In this document: one piece after another, positions 54,889 to 64,000 of the stretch
How the letters are laid out: each line of letters starts with the position of its first letter
How positions within the stretch are numbered: position 1 is the first letter of the stretch
From: Umbilicaria muhlenbergii
Lineage: Eukaryota; Ascomycota; Lecanoromycetes; Umbilicariales; Umbilicariaceae
Direction of reading: 5' to 3'
Length of the DNA stretch: 64,000 bases
Assembly: GCA_000611775.1 (NCBI GenBank)
Contig: KK106982.1
Span: 5,598,391 to 5,662,390, forward strand
Notes under the pieces: generated by a model
The model's input: only the letters and a program-made list of their open reading frames with translations
The model's database searches: none
Told to the model about the DNA's origin: nothing
Translations under genes and position numbers: made by a program

Positions 54889-56183
54889 ATGGCGACCAAG
54901 GCGACCAGGCTACGCTGTCTACGTTCTCCAACTGTCACTGTTCCTTCGCTCTCGTTCGTCCCACACACTGCCCGCTCTTTCGCCACCGCAGCCCCCGAGC
55001 CTTCAGCCACAGAAACCGCCCCCTCCCACCGTCACCCAACCTCCTTCCAGGACCGTCTAAATGCAGGCCCTTCCTTCACCGAATTTGTTTCCACACCGCC
55101 AACGACTCTGTCCCCCGATGAAGCCCTCGAATTGCGCACTGCACTCGTCGGCCCCGCCGGCAAACAGAAGGAGATCACCCGCCTCCCCTCCTGGCTCAAA
55201 ACGCCCATCCCAAACAATGACAACTACAAGAAAATAAAGTCTGACCTGCGCGGCTTGAACCTCCACACTGTCTGTGAAGAAGCTCGATGTCCCAACATAT
55301 CCGACTGTTGGGGCGGCAGCGACAAATCCGCCGCCACGGCCACTATCATGCTAATGGGCGACACATGCACCCGCGGCTGCCGCTTCTGCTCTGTCAAAAC
55401 TTCTCGCGCGCCTCCGCCGCTGGATCCTCATGAACCTGAACATACGGCTGAGGCGCTCTCGCGCTGGGGTCTGGGTTACGTGGTGCTGACGTCTGTGGAC
55501 CGGGATGATCTACCGGATGGCGGAGCGAGTCACTTTGCGGAGACGATTATGAAGATCAAGCAGAAGGCTCCCTCAATGCTGGTGGAGGCGTTAACGGGAG
55601 ATTACGCTGGGGATCTAGAGATGGTGGCGAGAGTGGCTGCGAGCGGGTTGGACGTGTACGCGCATAATGTGGAGACAGTGGAGGAGTTGACGCCAATGGT
55701 GAGGGATCGGCGTGCTGGGTTTAGACAGAGTTTGAGGGTCCTGAAGAAGGCGAAAGAAGTGAGGCCGGAGCTGATCACGAAGACCAGTATTATGCTAGGG
55801 TTGGGAGAGACCGAGGAACAGCTCTGGGAGGCGCTAAGAGGTATGCCCGGACTGTCATCGTAACCACAACTGTTGCCGACACTGACTTTCGTCTTGTAGA
55901 ATTACGGAAAGTTGACGTCGATGTGGTGACTTTTGGGCAGTACATGAGGCCTACCAAACGGCACATGAAAGTCCACGAATACGTCACACCCGCTGTATTC
56001 GAGATGTGGCGGCAAAGAGCGCTAGATATGGGCTTCCTGTACTGCGCCAGTGGTCCACTCGTCAGGAGCTCGTATAAGGCTGGTGAAGCCTTTATCGAGA
56101 ACGTCCTGAAGAAGCGGGCTAGCGGGAGCCCTACCACACTCTCAAACGGTGCGGTTATGGATGCGAAAAGTATCGCTGCGTGA
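54889..56183 (+). CDS. LIP5: Mitochondrial lipoyl synthase
   Basis: Radical-SAM enzyme that inserts two sulfurs into protein-bound octanoyl groups to form lipoate in mitochondria. Exons 54889-55840 and 55900-56183 give 411 residues. [34 protein letters not shown] is a mitochondrial presequence. The auxiliary cluster Cys motif [12 protein letters not shown] and the radical-SAM motif CTRGCRFC are both complete. [56 protein letters not shown] and [14 protein letters not shown] are diagnostic. The ATG at 54889 was preferred because the frame further upstream only offers a TTG. Codons are C-ending up to about 55420, and G-ending after. Confidence 0.98.
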
Positions 56184-56578
56184 AGGGGCGGGGCGCATTA
56201 TCTGCATCCAGGCGTTTTTGGGGAAGGGCATTACCTGGAGTATCCGGCATTGTATAGCGGGGCGTTAACCGGAGGAGGAGGAGCACAAGTTAGCATAGAC
56301 TCTTGACCGGTTTTCTATACTCCCCGCGCAAGCATGGCCATCTCAACAAGGCCCTGATGGGACGCATCAACATGTATACCAAGCCATCTGCATTGCCCCA
56401 GTGGACCTGCTCTTAATATATGCGTACGAGCCGCCATATTCACTTGCGACAAACAACCGCCCTAAGACTTTCGAATAGTATTCCAACTCCAGCATCCCAT
56501 CCCCGCCAGCTTACTCCTACCTCTCCTCCGCCTACTCCTCCTCCTTCCCCTCCCTCCTATTTTCTCTTCCTCCCCCGC
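56184..56578. other. Convergent 3' flanks of LIP5 and Rogdi gene
   Basis: Nothing recognised; right end is a C/T-rich stretch running into the Rogdi stop region. Confidence 0.4.
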
Positions 56579-57676
56579 CTACTCCTCCTCCTCACCCTCC
56601 CCCATCACCACCCCCAACGCCCTCCTACAAACCCTCACCCCATGCTCCAACGCACTCAACTTGGCCATCACAGCCATCAAACTCGGATCCTGACTCTCGA
56701 CCCTGACCTTTTCCTTCACCCTAACTTCCTGCCCGCGATACACAAACGTCTGCCCCGTTTCATCGTGCGAGGGGGGCGCAGGGGCCAGCCCAAGCCGCGT
56801 ACGGAGCGAGAAGCTGGAGTCCGCGGGGGTAGTGGTGGAGGCGAGGGTGCGGAGGTGGAGCACGAGTGCTGCTTCGTGGATGGAGAGGTGGAAGGAGAGG
56901 GAAGGGGGGAGGGGGGGATCGAATGCCTACAATGCCCTATCATCAACATGCACAATTTCCCACACCACGGCAAGTTTCGAGCATTGCAAAACCCACCTTC
57001 TCATCCACAGGCTCGTCCCACCATTTCCCGCCCACGACGTCCTCGCCGCCTCTCAGTGTTTGCCGCGCTTCGGCGATGTTTTCGTTCAGTAAGCGCAGTT
57101 GGCCGGAGATGAAGGGGGCGGAGCGGGCGTCGCCGGTCCAGGTGCTGACGTCGACGATGTCGAGGGCTTGGTTGATGAGGGTGCGGGCGGCGAGGAGTTG
57201 GGGGAGGGGGAGGGGGGTGCTGAGGTGGAGGGGGTGGGAGGAGTGGCGCGGGTGGGGGAGGGTGGGCAGGCGGAGGTGGATGTCCTTTAGTTTGGTTTGG
57301 TTAGTCCGAGGGCGGGGATGATGGAGGGGTGGAGAATGGGGGATGAAGAGGTGTGTGTATTTACTCCTTTGATGATGCGGGTTCCAACCCTAGTGACGAA
57401 ACCTTTGACGCTTTCGGAGCGGAGAGATGAAAGGACTAAGGTGGAGCCGGGCTCTTGGGGGGCGAGAAGGGCGACGCATTCTTCGAGGCCGCTTTTGAAT
57501 GATGCCAGGGTTTCTTGGAGGGAAGTTAGGAGCCATTCTAGCTCACGTGCCTAACGTATATGCTTAGCTTTCGGTTGTGGATGTTGTGTCTAATACAGCT
57601 GAGGAAGTACCAACGACGCTTCTTCTTCTTTGATCAGGTCATCATGCGATATTGGTGGCCACACTGCTGCTGACAT
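56579..57676 (-). CDS. Rogdi leucine-zipper family protein (RAV2-like)
   Basis: Exons 57676-57611, 57550-57365, 57284-56997 and 56926-56579, each a whole number of codons, give 295 residues. Family hallmarks: ARELEWLLTSLQETLASFKSGLEECVALLAP, STLVLSSLRSESVKGFVTRVGTRIIKG, LINQALDIVDVSTWTGDARSAPFISGQLRLLNENIAEARQTLRGG, KWWDEPVDEKAFDPPLPPSLSFHLSIHEAALVLHLRTL, and QEVRVKEKVRVESQDPSLMAVMAKLSALEH. Rogdi/Rav2 belongs to the RAVE complex that assembles the V-ATPase. The first exon ends at a GTACTT donor that truncates the frame if unspliced. C-rich then G-rich coding strand toward the 3' end. Confidence 0.9.
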
Positions 57677-58198
57677 CTTTCATGCTATCGAGGTGGAGGT
57701 TGGCTTCTACAGGTTAGGCGCCGAAGCCCTAAGTTCTCCGGGCCGCCAATCAATTGTTACATGCTTCCCGCGCCTATGAAATCGACTACGGCAACCGCCA
57801 CTACCGTATCGCAGTGTGCTTTGTAGGGGCTGACTACGTCATTAACACTAATTCTGCCCTTAAGAACCAAATCACTTTAGGCGCAAAATAGAATCAGTAC
57901 CTTATCTTCAATCTCTGCTTATGATCACTTTTGTGATGAAAGTAAGAACGATTAGTGAGCTGAAGAAGATAATGCAAAGAATGTAAATTACTATCATCAA
58001 AAATGATCATATCTTTTCCAACAATGATCAAGAGTTCAATAACTCATTCTGAGAACTCTTTATAGTGTATATATTTGCCGTATATTGAATACCACATAAC
58101 GCCAAAAGCAAAGAAAGATCTCCGTCCTGGGTAAGGTACATCTCCGTACAACACCACCGACCTTGCATCCGACCAACGTCACCTTCCTTCAAACCACC
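57677..58198. promoter_or_regulatory. Divergent promoter region, Rogdi / SnoaL-like gene
   Basis: 522 bp between opposite start codons, AT-rich around 57880-58090 with poly-A/T tracts and a TATATATT-like box near 58064; no gene seen. Confidence 0.45.
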
Positions 58199-58807
58199 AT
58201 GCGATTCACCACTCCCTACCTCTTCTTCCTCCCCGTCCTCACTCTTCTTCGCGCCGCGCCCGCCTCTTCGTACCTCCCGTCCTCTGCAGCCACCACGGCC
58301 ATAGTATCCCTCCAGCAAACACTAGCCCTCTACCCCCTCGCCATCGACGGCAAGAACTTTTCCGCCCTCTCCGCCGTCTTCACGCCGAATGTCGTGGCTA
58401 ACTACTCTGCGCCGCTCAACGTCCTCTACGGTCTGGCAGCCGTCGAAGCCGCCTTGCAGGCTAATTTGGCGCCCGTGACTTCGCAGCATGCGCTGAGTAC
58501 GTTTTCGGTGCAGAACTTGGATTTGGAAGAGGGGAGGGCGGGGACGGTATGGGGTTTCCTCTCGTCGTAGCGGTTACTGGCGTCACGGATACCGTGGGAT
58601 AATGGGGCGCCTTTCGCTGATGGGGTAAAGTAGATACAGTATTATACGGCAAGTCATTTCGGGATGGGGGAGTATTATGGGCAGGTTGTGTACGCGTATG
58701 GGAGGTATGTGGATGGGTGGGGTTTGAGTGGGGAGGGGTGGAGGATCGAAAAGAGGGCGTTGGAGTATATGGGTCCGCTGATTGGGAACCTGTCGATCTT
58801 TCTGTAG
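58199..58807 (+). CDS. Secreted SnoaL/NTF2-like protein
   Basis: Exons 58199-58546 and 58634-58807 (87 nt intron) encode 173 residues. MRFTTPYLFFLPVLTLLRAAPA is a signal peptide. SAATTAIVSLQQTLALYPLAIDGKNFSALSAVFTPNVVANYS is the first helix pair of the SnoaL-like fold. LNVLYGLAAVEAALQANLAPVTSQHALSTFSVQNLDLEEGRAGT continues it, and after the intron IQYYTASHFGMGEYYGQVVYAYGRYVDGWGLSGEGWRIEKRALEYMGPLIGNLSIF completes the cone-shaped barrel. Without the splice the frame ends soon after the donor. Related fungal secreted proteins are uncharacterised; SnoaL folds can be cyclases, isomerases or binding proteins. Coding strand flips from C-rich to G-rich near 58470. Confidence 0.85.
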
Positions 58808-59964
58808 GGAAGATGGTTCGGAGACACGTGAGTTCTTCAGACTCGATTCTTTTGTCTGAAGGTCGATGCTGTTGGGTCTGTCACCAAAAAGCGTTCCAAC
58901 AGAGAAAAGACGAGAGTGTAATCGTGTTGAGTAGATATGTCTGGAGAAGACTCCTGGAGTCTCCTAAAGATGTCATGACCCTCATGTTCTTGAAGCTGGA
59001 CGTCTCGGTGTCGAAGTCGCCCTTATTAAAATGTTTCCCTAGTTGATTCGCACTCCGGGCGGTTGCGGGTAGTTGAGCGTCCTCTACCACGGCGTTGGGT
59101 TCCTTCATCGCTGAGAGACCTTGACCTTGCGACTCTTCATGAGAACCAGATGCGATTAGAGACATGGAGTGATTTAAGGAGTAAATTGTGCAGTGTAGGT
59201 AGTAGGTAGGAAGTAGGTAAGGATGAGAATGGAAGGAAGGCTGGGCAAGGAAAGGGAGATAGAGATGGGATAGAACAGTTTGGGAAACGGAGATGGGATA
59301 GGATAGCTTACAGGATAGCTTCTGGTTACTTGCGGGGAGGAAAGGTTCCGAAGGAAAGGTTCCGGGGCTACAACTCTGAGCGCTCCCAATCATACTCTAG
59401 AATGGATACGCTATGATCCCTACTGAGAATTGAAAGTCGAGCTGGTGGGAGGGACCCATGCCCAGCACGCGAGTAGTCTCGAAGGGTCATGGAAGATCAG
59501 CGAAAGTGCTTTGTCGAGGTGTGTGGCCGCGGCCGTAAGGTAGCTCCGTTGCCTGTGACGCAGCATGGCAAATGACGTAAGACATCAAAACACGCTGCCC
59601 AATGCGGTCACCGGCCATGCTACAAACGGCTTAGCGGTGTAAAGCTCCCCGAACAACCTTGCTCGTCTGCACAGGCACAAGCACGTGACAAGCTGCTACG
59701 TCAGTCGCATCCATCACATTCTTTAACTGCTGCCACCCTCCAGCCTCTTCCGCCGCCTCAAGCGTCTTCACCTATTCTTATCGGACTAATCCATCCCTTT
59801 GTTGATCGCTCCAGGTGCTACGGGCTAAAGGTAGGCACGCGAGCACATTCAGTCCACAATGGCATGCCATGTGCTGTTGCTGACTCTGGCGAATCACAGC
59901 CTCGCGCCTTCCTGTTTCCCCGACCGAGCGTGACTCGACCAGTCAATCAAACACCTCCTTCACC
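58808..59964. other. Intergenic region with one doubtful small ORF
   Basis: Contains the low-confidence ORF at 58881-59165 (minus), a GTAGGTAGTAGGTAGGAAGTAGG slippage-prone tract near 59192-59220 and the SUR7-family promoter. Confidence 0.4.
58881..59165 (-). CDS. Possible 94-residue hypothetical protein
   Basis: ATG-initiated frame (MSLIASGSHEESQGQG, later KGDFDTETSSFKNMRVMTSLG) with an upstream pyrimidine-rich leader. No family, signal or intron recognised; its 3' end lies close to the convergent SnoaL-like gene. Could be spurious. Confidence 0.22.
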   Translation of the reverse strand: MSLIASGSHEESQGQGLSAMKEPNAVVEDAQLPATARSANQLGKHFNKGDFDTETSSFKNMRVMTSLGDSRSLLQTYLLNTITLSSFLCWNAFW

Positions 59965-60921
59965 ATGACACCCAGTATGTGAAACTCCTGAAACTCAAGC
60001 TACGTGCCAATGGATCAAATCAAGGCTGACCACCGACAGGACCTGCCCTCGCTCTCGTTTCACTCATTCTCATCGCTGGCGCCTGTCTCCTAATCTTTCT
60101 TACTCTTCTCGCCGGCGCTGTCGACCACAACCCTACAAACCAGATCTACTTTCTTCAAGCCGCCACCTCCAAGATCCCAGGTGCGCCAGCGATCTCGCGA
60201 TGGACTTTCTGGAATACCTGCAGCGTCAATTCAGCGGGGCGCAACTTGTGTGGGAAAGTTCATCCGGCCTACCCGTTGGATCCCCCCAGCGGCCGTAACT
60301 TCGGGACTACGAATGGTGTTCCATCTCAGTTCATTGGGTAAGTCGCTCATGGCACATTCAATCAAGGAGATTGATGCGCTAACAAAGCACGACAGTACAC
60401 GCCAGTACTTTTACCTGACGCGCTTCATGTTCCCCTTCGTCCTCATCGGCCTCTTCTTCGGCGTCGTGTCCCTCTTCCTCGGCCTCTTCGCCCTCTGCAG
60501 CCGCATCGGTAGCTACCTCTCCAGCATGATGTGCTCCGTCGCTCTTTTCTTCCAAACAATCACAGCAGCACTAATGACGTAAGTCCACAGGCTTTGTCTA
60601 TCTCCAGGCACAACGCTAACCAAATTACCGCTCAGCGCTGCCTACGTCAAGGGCCGAAACAACTTCAACTCCAACGGCCAAACCGCCACCTTGGGCAAAT
60701 ACGCCTTCGGCTTCATGTGGGCCGCAGTCGCGTGCTTCTTCCTCGCCATGGTCTTGTTCTGCGTCGCAGGCGTCGCGTCGAAGAAAAGCGGTACTGCCAC
60801 CACAACGGGCAAAAGGAGAGGAGGATACTTTGGACGCAAGAACACCACCCGGTCGAGGGGCAGCTTCATCGATACCGAAAGCCAAAAGCGTCCGATCGTG
60901 GCCAAGGATGAATACTCGTAG
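59965..60921 (+). CDS. SUR7/PalI-family four-TM membrane protein
   Basis: Exons 59965-59974, 60040-60337, 60396-60578 and 60636-60921 give 258 residues. The first exon is only 10 nt (MTP plus one base). TM1 is LALVSLILIAGACLLIFLTLLAGAV. The extracellular loop has the SUR7 signature spacing WTFWNTCSVNSAGRNLCGKVHPAYPLDPP with two Cys. TM2 is FMFPFVLIGLFFGVVSLFLGLFAL, TM3 SYLSSMMCSVALFFQTITAALMTAAYVKG, TM4 YAFGFMWAAVACFFLAMVLFCVAGVA. The tail is basic with KRRGGYFGRK. The family marks eisosome/MCC plasma-membrane domains (Sur7, Fmp45) or pH signalling (PalI). Confidence 0.9.
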
Positions 60922-61555
60922 GCGATTCTGAGGCAAGCATTGGGGGAGAAAAAGGTTAGATTGTGCAATACCACACGGTCGAACTTGTTCCGTTAGCGGC
61001 GTTGGCAGATGTCGGAATGTATCGTACGATCGTTACATTTATGTGTTCATCGGGAGCTTTTTGAGGTTCACGAATCGGGGCTTCTCGTGTTTGCAAATTC
61101 GATGTGTTGTACATATAGGAGGGATTTACAGCGGAGGTAATGTCTAGTATCTTATGCCACATGCAGTCCCAGTCTTCATACAGGCGATTTGCGCCTATTG
61201 GTATGTGTCTAGTGATATTGTATCACAAGGCGCATTGTAAGTCAAGGTATGCAGAATCCGTTGCGGTACGGCTGGATTCGATTATTAGAAAAGCTACTGG
61301 GGAGGTCCGTCAAAGGTTCAGATTATCCTGCAGACAGCGTAGGATGGAAAGCTGACTGCATGATCGGAAAGCTCACGCGCATCATCATTTCCCTCGTTCG
61401 TGCATAGCATAGCTCTAGCACCTGGATCACGAGTAGCCATATCTTCCTCCTCTCTCTAGATCCAACAGGTCAATTCACACATCGCTACCAACCCTAAAAT
61501 ACTCGGTTCAAAATGGTATACCACAAAAACCCCCCATATCTGCTACAGATCCCAT
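60922..61555. other. Convergent 3' flanks of SUR7-family gene and MET1
   Basis: Nothing recognised other than the minisatellite that starts at 61556. Confidence 0.4.
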
Positions 61556-61630
61556 CTACTCCCCCTTCACCTACTCCCCCTTCACCTACTCCCCCTTCAC
61601 CTACTCCCCCTTCACCTACTCCCCCCTCAA
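61556..61630. repeat. 15 bp minisatellite, five copies, spanning the MET1 stop codon
   Basis: CTACTCCCCCTTCAC is repeated head-to-tail; four copies are perfect and the fifth is degenerate and lies in the MET1 coding end. On the MET1 strand each unit reads GTG AAG GGG GAG TAG in frame, so every copy brings its own stop. Confidence 0.92.
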
Positions 61631-63404
61631 AGCCAACCCCCCCATTCCCACCTCAACCCCCATCCCCTCCACCCCTCCCAACCCATCCAGCCCCTTAAAC
61701 CCATCCTCCACCACCCACCTCGCCTGCCCCCTCCCCACCAGCGTCTCACAACTCCACCCCACAACCAGCAATCCCGGTGGTCTACTCCCCTCTTCCTCCA
61801 CCGCCGCCACCACATCCTTGAGCGTACTTCTAATAACGCGCTGATCGGGGCAGGAGGCGCGTTCGACGACGGCGCAGGGAGTGGCGAGGGGCCAGGGTGC
61901 GGGATTCGAGGTCGTTGCGGTCTTATCATCCGAAGACGAAGGGGCGGGAGCTGTTGTGATGCCGGTAAGAGAGTCGACGAGGGAGGCGAGACGGTGTAAC
62001 GCCATGAGAAACACCACGGTCTGGCTCTCCACATACGGTGGCGGCTCAGTCGGTTTTCCCTTCCGCCCCGTACCGGTGCAGATGAGGACTTGGTCCGCGA
62101 CTGCCCGCTGCGTGGGCGGTATAGCGGCAAACAACGGGGCGCTAAGTGCACTTGTCACGCCTGGCAATACAACAGGGTTGTAGCCATGCTCGCGGAAGAA
62201 GATGTACTCTTCCCCGCCGCGCCCGTATATGTACGGGTCTCCCTGCTTTAACCTCAGCACCGTGTGGCCCGCCTTCAGGGCCTCGAGACCTAGTGTGAGT
62301 AGCTCGGTTTGCGCGGCTTCGGCATTGCCGGGGAATTTGCGCGCGATGTGGACGGGGGTTCGGCGGGGGATCAGGTCGAGGATTTCGGATGGTACGAGTT
62401 TGTCGGTTAGGATGACGGTGGCGGTGAGGATGGCGCGGTGGGTGGCGAGGGTTAGAAGGTGTGGCGAGCCAGGGCCGGAGCCGGCGAGGATGATTAGAGG
62501 TTTTTGAGCTGGGGGAGTATTGTCGGGTGTTGGATTGGTGTTGGGTGATGTCGTAGGGTTCATCGAACCCAGAGGGCTTTTGATGTAGGATTGTAGGACG
62601 TTGTCTATATCTTCGTCGGTGATGGAGGCGAGCCGCCGAAGGGGCCAGTATTCGCATATTTGGGAGAGCCACCGTATGCGACGAGTTTTGGCGGCAGCAA
62701 GGTCGGCATCGGTTACAAGCTGGTTGAAGGTGGATTTCTGGGCTGTTGCGTCGTCATCTTCGCCGTCCAGGACAGGGTCCTCAAGCTCCGATGCGCGATG
62801 GTCTTCCTCCCAAATTCGTCGCCGCATCAACCCCAACCTTTCGACGGCTGCACCAAGGTTCGGAGGAAGTGATGAGGCAATCTCGCGGCGTATTCGTGAG
62901 GCTAGTTTGCAGCCTTTGCCAGATGTAGTAATGCCTATCTGTAGAGGACCATCGGAGTGGGTGGAGAGGAGGGTGAAAGTGGAAAGGTTGGGAGCATCGA
63001 CAACATTCACTGGTATACGCCGCCGGCGGCAGACAGTCGATATCTGAGTGCCTATGAAATCTGTAAGCGTAAGTTACCCGAAGAGAACTCCGTTGTATGC
63101 ACGTACTCGATGCCTTCTTGCCACCCAGCGTAACGAATACAGCATCCACCACATTGTCCACCTCGTCTCTTCCCAGCGTCGACAACATTTCGTCCTCGAA
63201 TCCCTTTCTGACCCATTCCACTTCCCCATCCTCAATCCTCTTCATCAACGCATAGTGTACCTCAGCGTCCGCAGGCGCAACAATCTTCGGCTTCGCCCCA
63301 ACTTCAATGCTCTTCGTGCATCGAGCGCTAGCCAATGGGTTGGACCCAATGATCAGGTGAACATGCCCTGTGGCGTCATGCGATGTAAGAAGGGGGGCTG
63401 GCAT
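61616..63404 (-). CDS. MET1: Bifunctional siroheme synthase: Met8-like dehydrogenase domain plus uroporphyrinogen-III C-methyltransferase
   Basis: Exons 63404-63107 and 63051-61616 (55 nt intron) give 577 residues. The N-terminal Rossmann part (LIIGSNPLASARCTKSIEVGAKPKIVAP, STQISTVCRRRRIPVNVVDAPNLSTFTL, then QIGITTSGKGCKLASRIRREIASSLP) is the Met8/CysG precorrin-2 dehydrogenase-ferrochelatase module. The C-terminal SAM methyltransferase has PLIILAGSGPGSPHLLTLATHRAI, DKLVPSEILDLIP, VLRLKQGDPYIYGRGGEE, GVTSALSAPLFAAIPPTQR, VVFLMALHRL and VVERASCPDQR. The enzyme makes siroheme for nitrite and sulfite reductases. This CysG-like fusion is normal for filamentous fungi, unlike yeast. Coding strand switches from C-rich to G-rich near 61870. 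Confidence 0.95.
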
Positions 63405-63843
63405 CGGGCTTGACTATGCAGATATCACACTCTGGCTGCAAGCAAGCTGTCGAATCCTGGGTGTGGCGAGACGGAGTGCGGTCGAGGTGAGCCTTGGTAC
63501 GGTAGTAGGCTTCTTCACTAGTACTGATGATGGCGTTCAGGGTGCAACAGGTAGTATATACTGGCAGTTCGATTACCGTACAGCGCAACAGCAGTTTGAG
63601 TATCTCAAGACGATCTTTCGGCTTCTTGGAAGTCTTGGCCAGACAGACCTGAGCGCGGAGATGGTGATATTGGGCTTTGCAGTCCTCGGCCTTGAAAGTC
63701 AAGGAACGTCGTACTCGAACACTGAAGGTGTCGGAATCGGTCTCGTCCAGCTGCTGGGCTTCGTCGAGGAGGAAGCGTCCATGGCGAACAGTGGTGGCAT
63801 TTGTGGGGCAACAATCATCTGGTGCTCGATGGAGCGATAACGC
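63376..63843 (-). CDS. Unrecognised 155-residue ORF upstream of MET1
   Basis: Frame from ATG 63843 (MALSLHRAPDDCCPTNA, later RSLTFKAEDCKAQYHHLRAQVCLAKTSKKPKDRLEILKLLLRC) to 63376, overlapping the first MET1 codons on the same strand. It is Cys-rich (ACLQPECDIC) but no domain is recognised. The opposite strand is open over nearly the same span. Possibly an exon of a gene continuing right of the window, or chance. Confidence 0.25.
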   Translation of the reverse strand, partial: ALSLHRAPDDCCPTNATTVRHGRFLLDEAQQLDETDSDTFSVRVRRSLTFKAEDCKAQYHHLRAQVCLAKTSKKPKDRLEILKLLLRCTVIELPVYTTCCTLNAIISTSEEAYYRTKAHLDRTPSRHTQDSTACLQPECDICIVKPDASPPSYIA

Positions 63844-64000
63844 CATTGCGGAAAAAAACAAAAAGTTTAAGTCATCAGCCGGCACTAGGCTTTTCTCGGC
63901 CACCCGTGGAGATCTTCCGTGTAGGGCTGTGTGGTGGGTGGGTGGCAAGCAACGTCCTAGGAATTGTTCGATGTGGCTTCGAGTATCAGAACAGATGTCG
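63844..64000. other. Right window edge, nothing recognised
   Basis: Short end segment with an A-rich stretch near 63850; no feature supported. Confidence 0.3.

Overview
The window is nuclear DNA from a filamentous ascomycete (Pezizomycotina; Dothideomycetes is my guess, unproven). Genes are interrupted by 48-100 nt GT-AG introns with CTAAC/CTGAC-type branch sites. Products match typical fungal families: GH55 glucanase, SUR7/PalI protein, STAND-type N-terminus with ankyrins, a fused siroheme enzyme, RRT8 and Rogdi. For nearly all multi-exon genes I worked out exon borders by hand, and the summed exon lengths are multiples of three. No tRNA, rRNA, CRISPR array or intact transposon was recognised.

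Layout. 1-1.6 kb: 5' part of cytoplasmic aspartyl-tRNA synthetase. 2.4-4.5 kb: an HNH-endonuclease-like protein and an APH-type kinase that appear to be spliced into one chain. 5.7-6.2 kb: a small conserved fungal ORF with one in-frame TGA. 9.1-10.9 kb: casein kinase I behind a long leader region. 12.5-17.5 kb: secreted lactonase-fold protein, F-box/LRR protein, HAD phosphatase (CECR5 type). 17.7-26.5 kb: accessory, partly decayed region with a diverged tandem-repeat array, a short-chain dehydrogenase pseudogene, a STAND-N/ankyrin/CxxCH-repeat protein, an O-methyltransferase fragment and another broken gene. 26.7-38.3 kb: secreted Apple-like/propeller protein, RRT8-like membrane protein, GNAT acetyltransferase, secreted lysozyme-fold protein, GH55 exo-beta-1,3-glucanase. 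39-48 kb: RPN5, NIPSNAP, PNPOx-like flavin protein, multi-pass membrane protein, EPT1/CPT1. 48.5-51.2 kb: a repeat-rich disordered CxxC protein and a small secreted orphan. 52-64 kb: RSM22 and LIP5 (divergent mitochondrial pair), Rogdi, a SnoaL-like secreted protein, a SUR7-family protein, and MET1/siroheme synthase.

Most genes are housekeeping and share no single pathway. RSM22 and LIP5 share a 234 bp divergent promoter, and both products are mitochondrial Fe-S-linked proteins. The GH55 enzyme, lactonase, lysozyme-fold protein, Apple-like protein, SnoaL protein and small orphan all carry signal-peptide-like starts and form the secreted component. The most unusual observations are: the HNH-APH fusion; the 19-residue CxxCH repeat on the ankyrin protein; a recurrent switch from C-rich to G-rich coding strand toward gene 3' ends, seen in about ten genes; and the satellite-like array at 17.7-18.9 kb.
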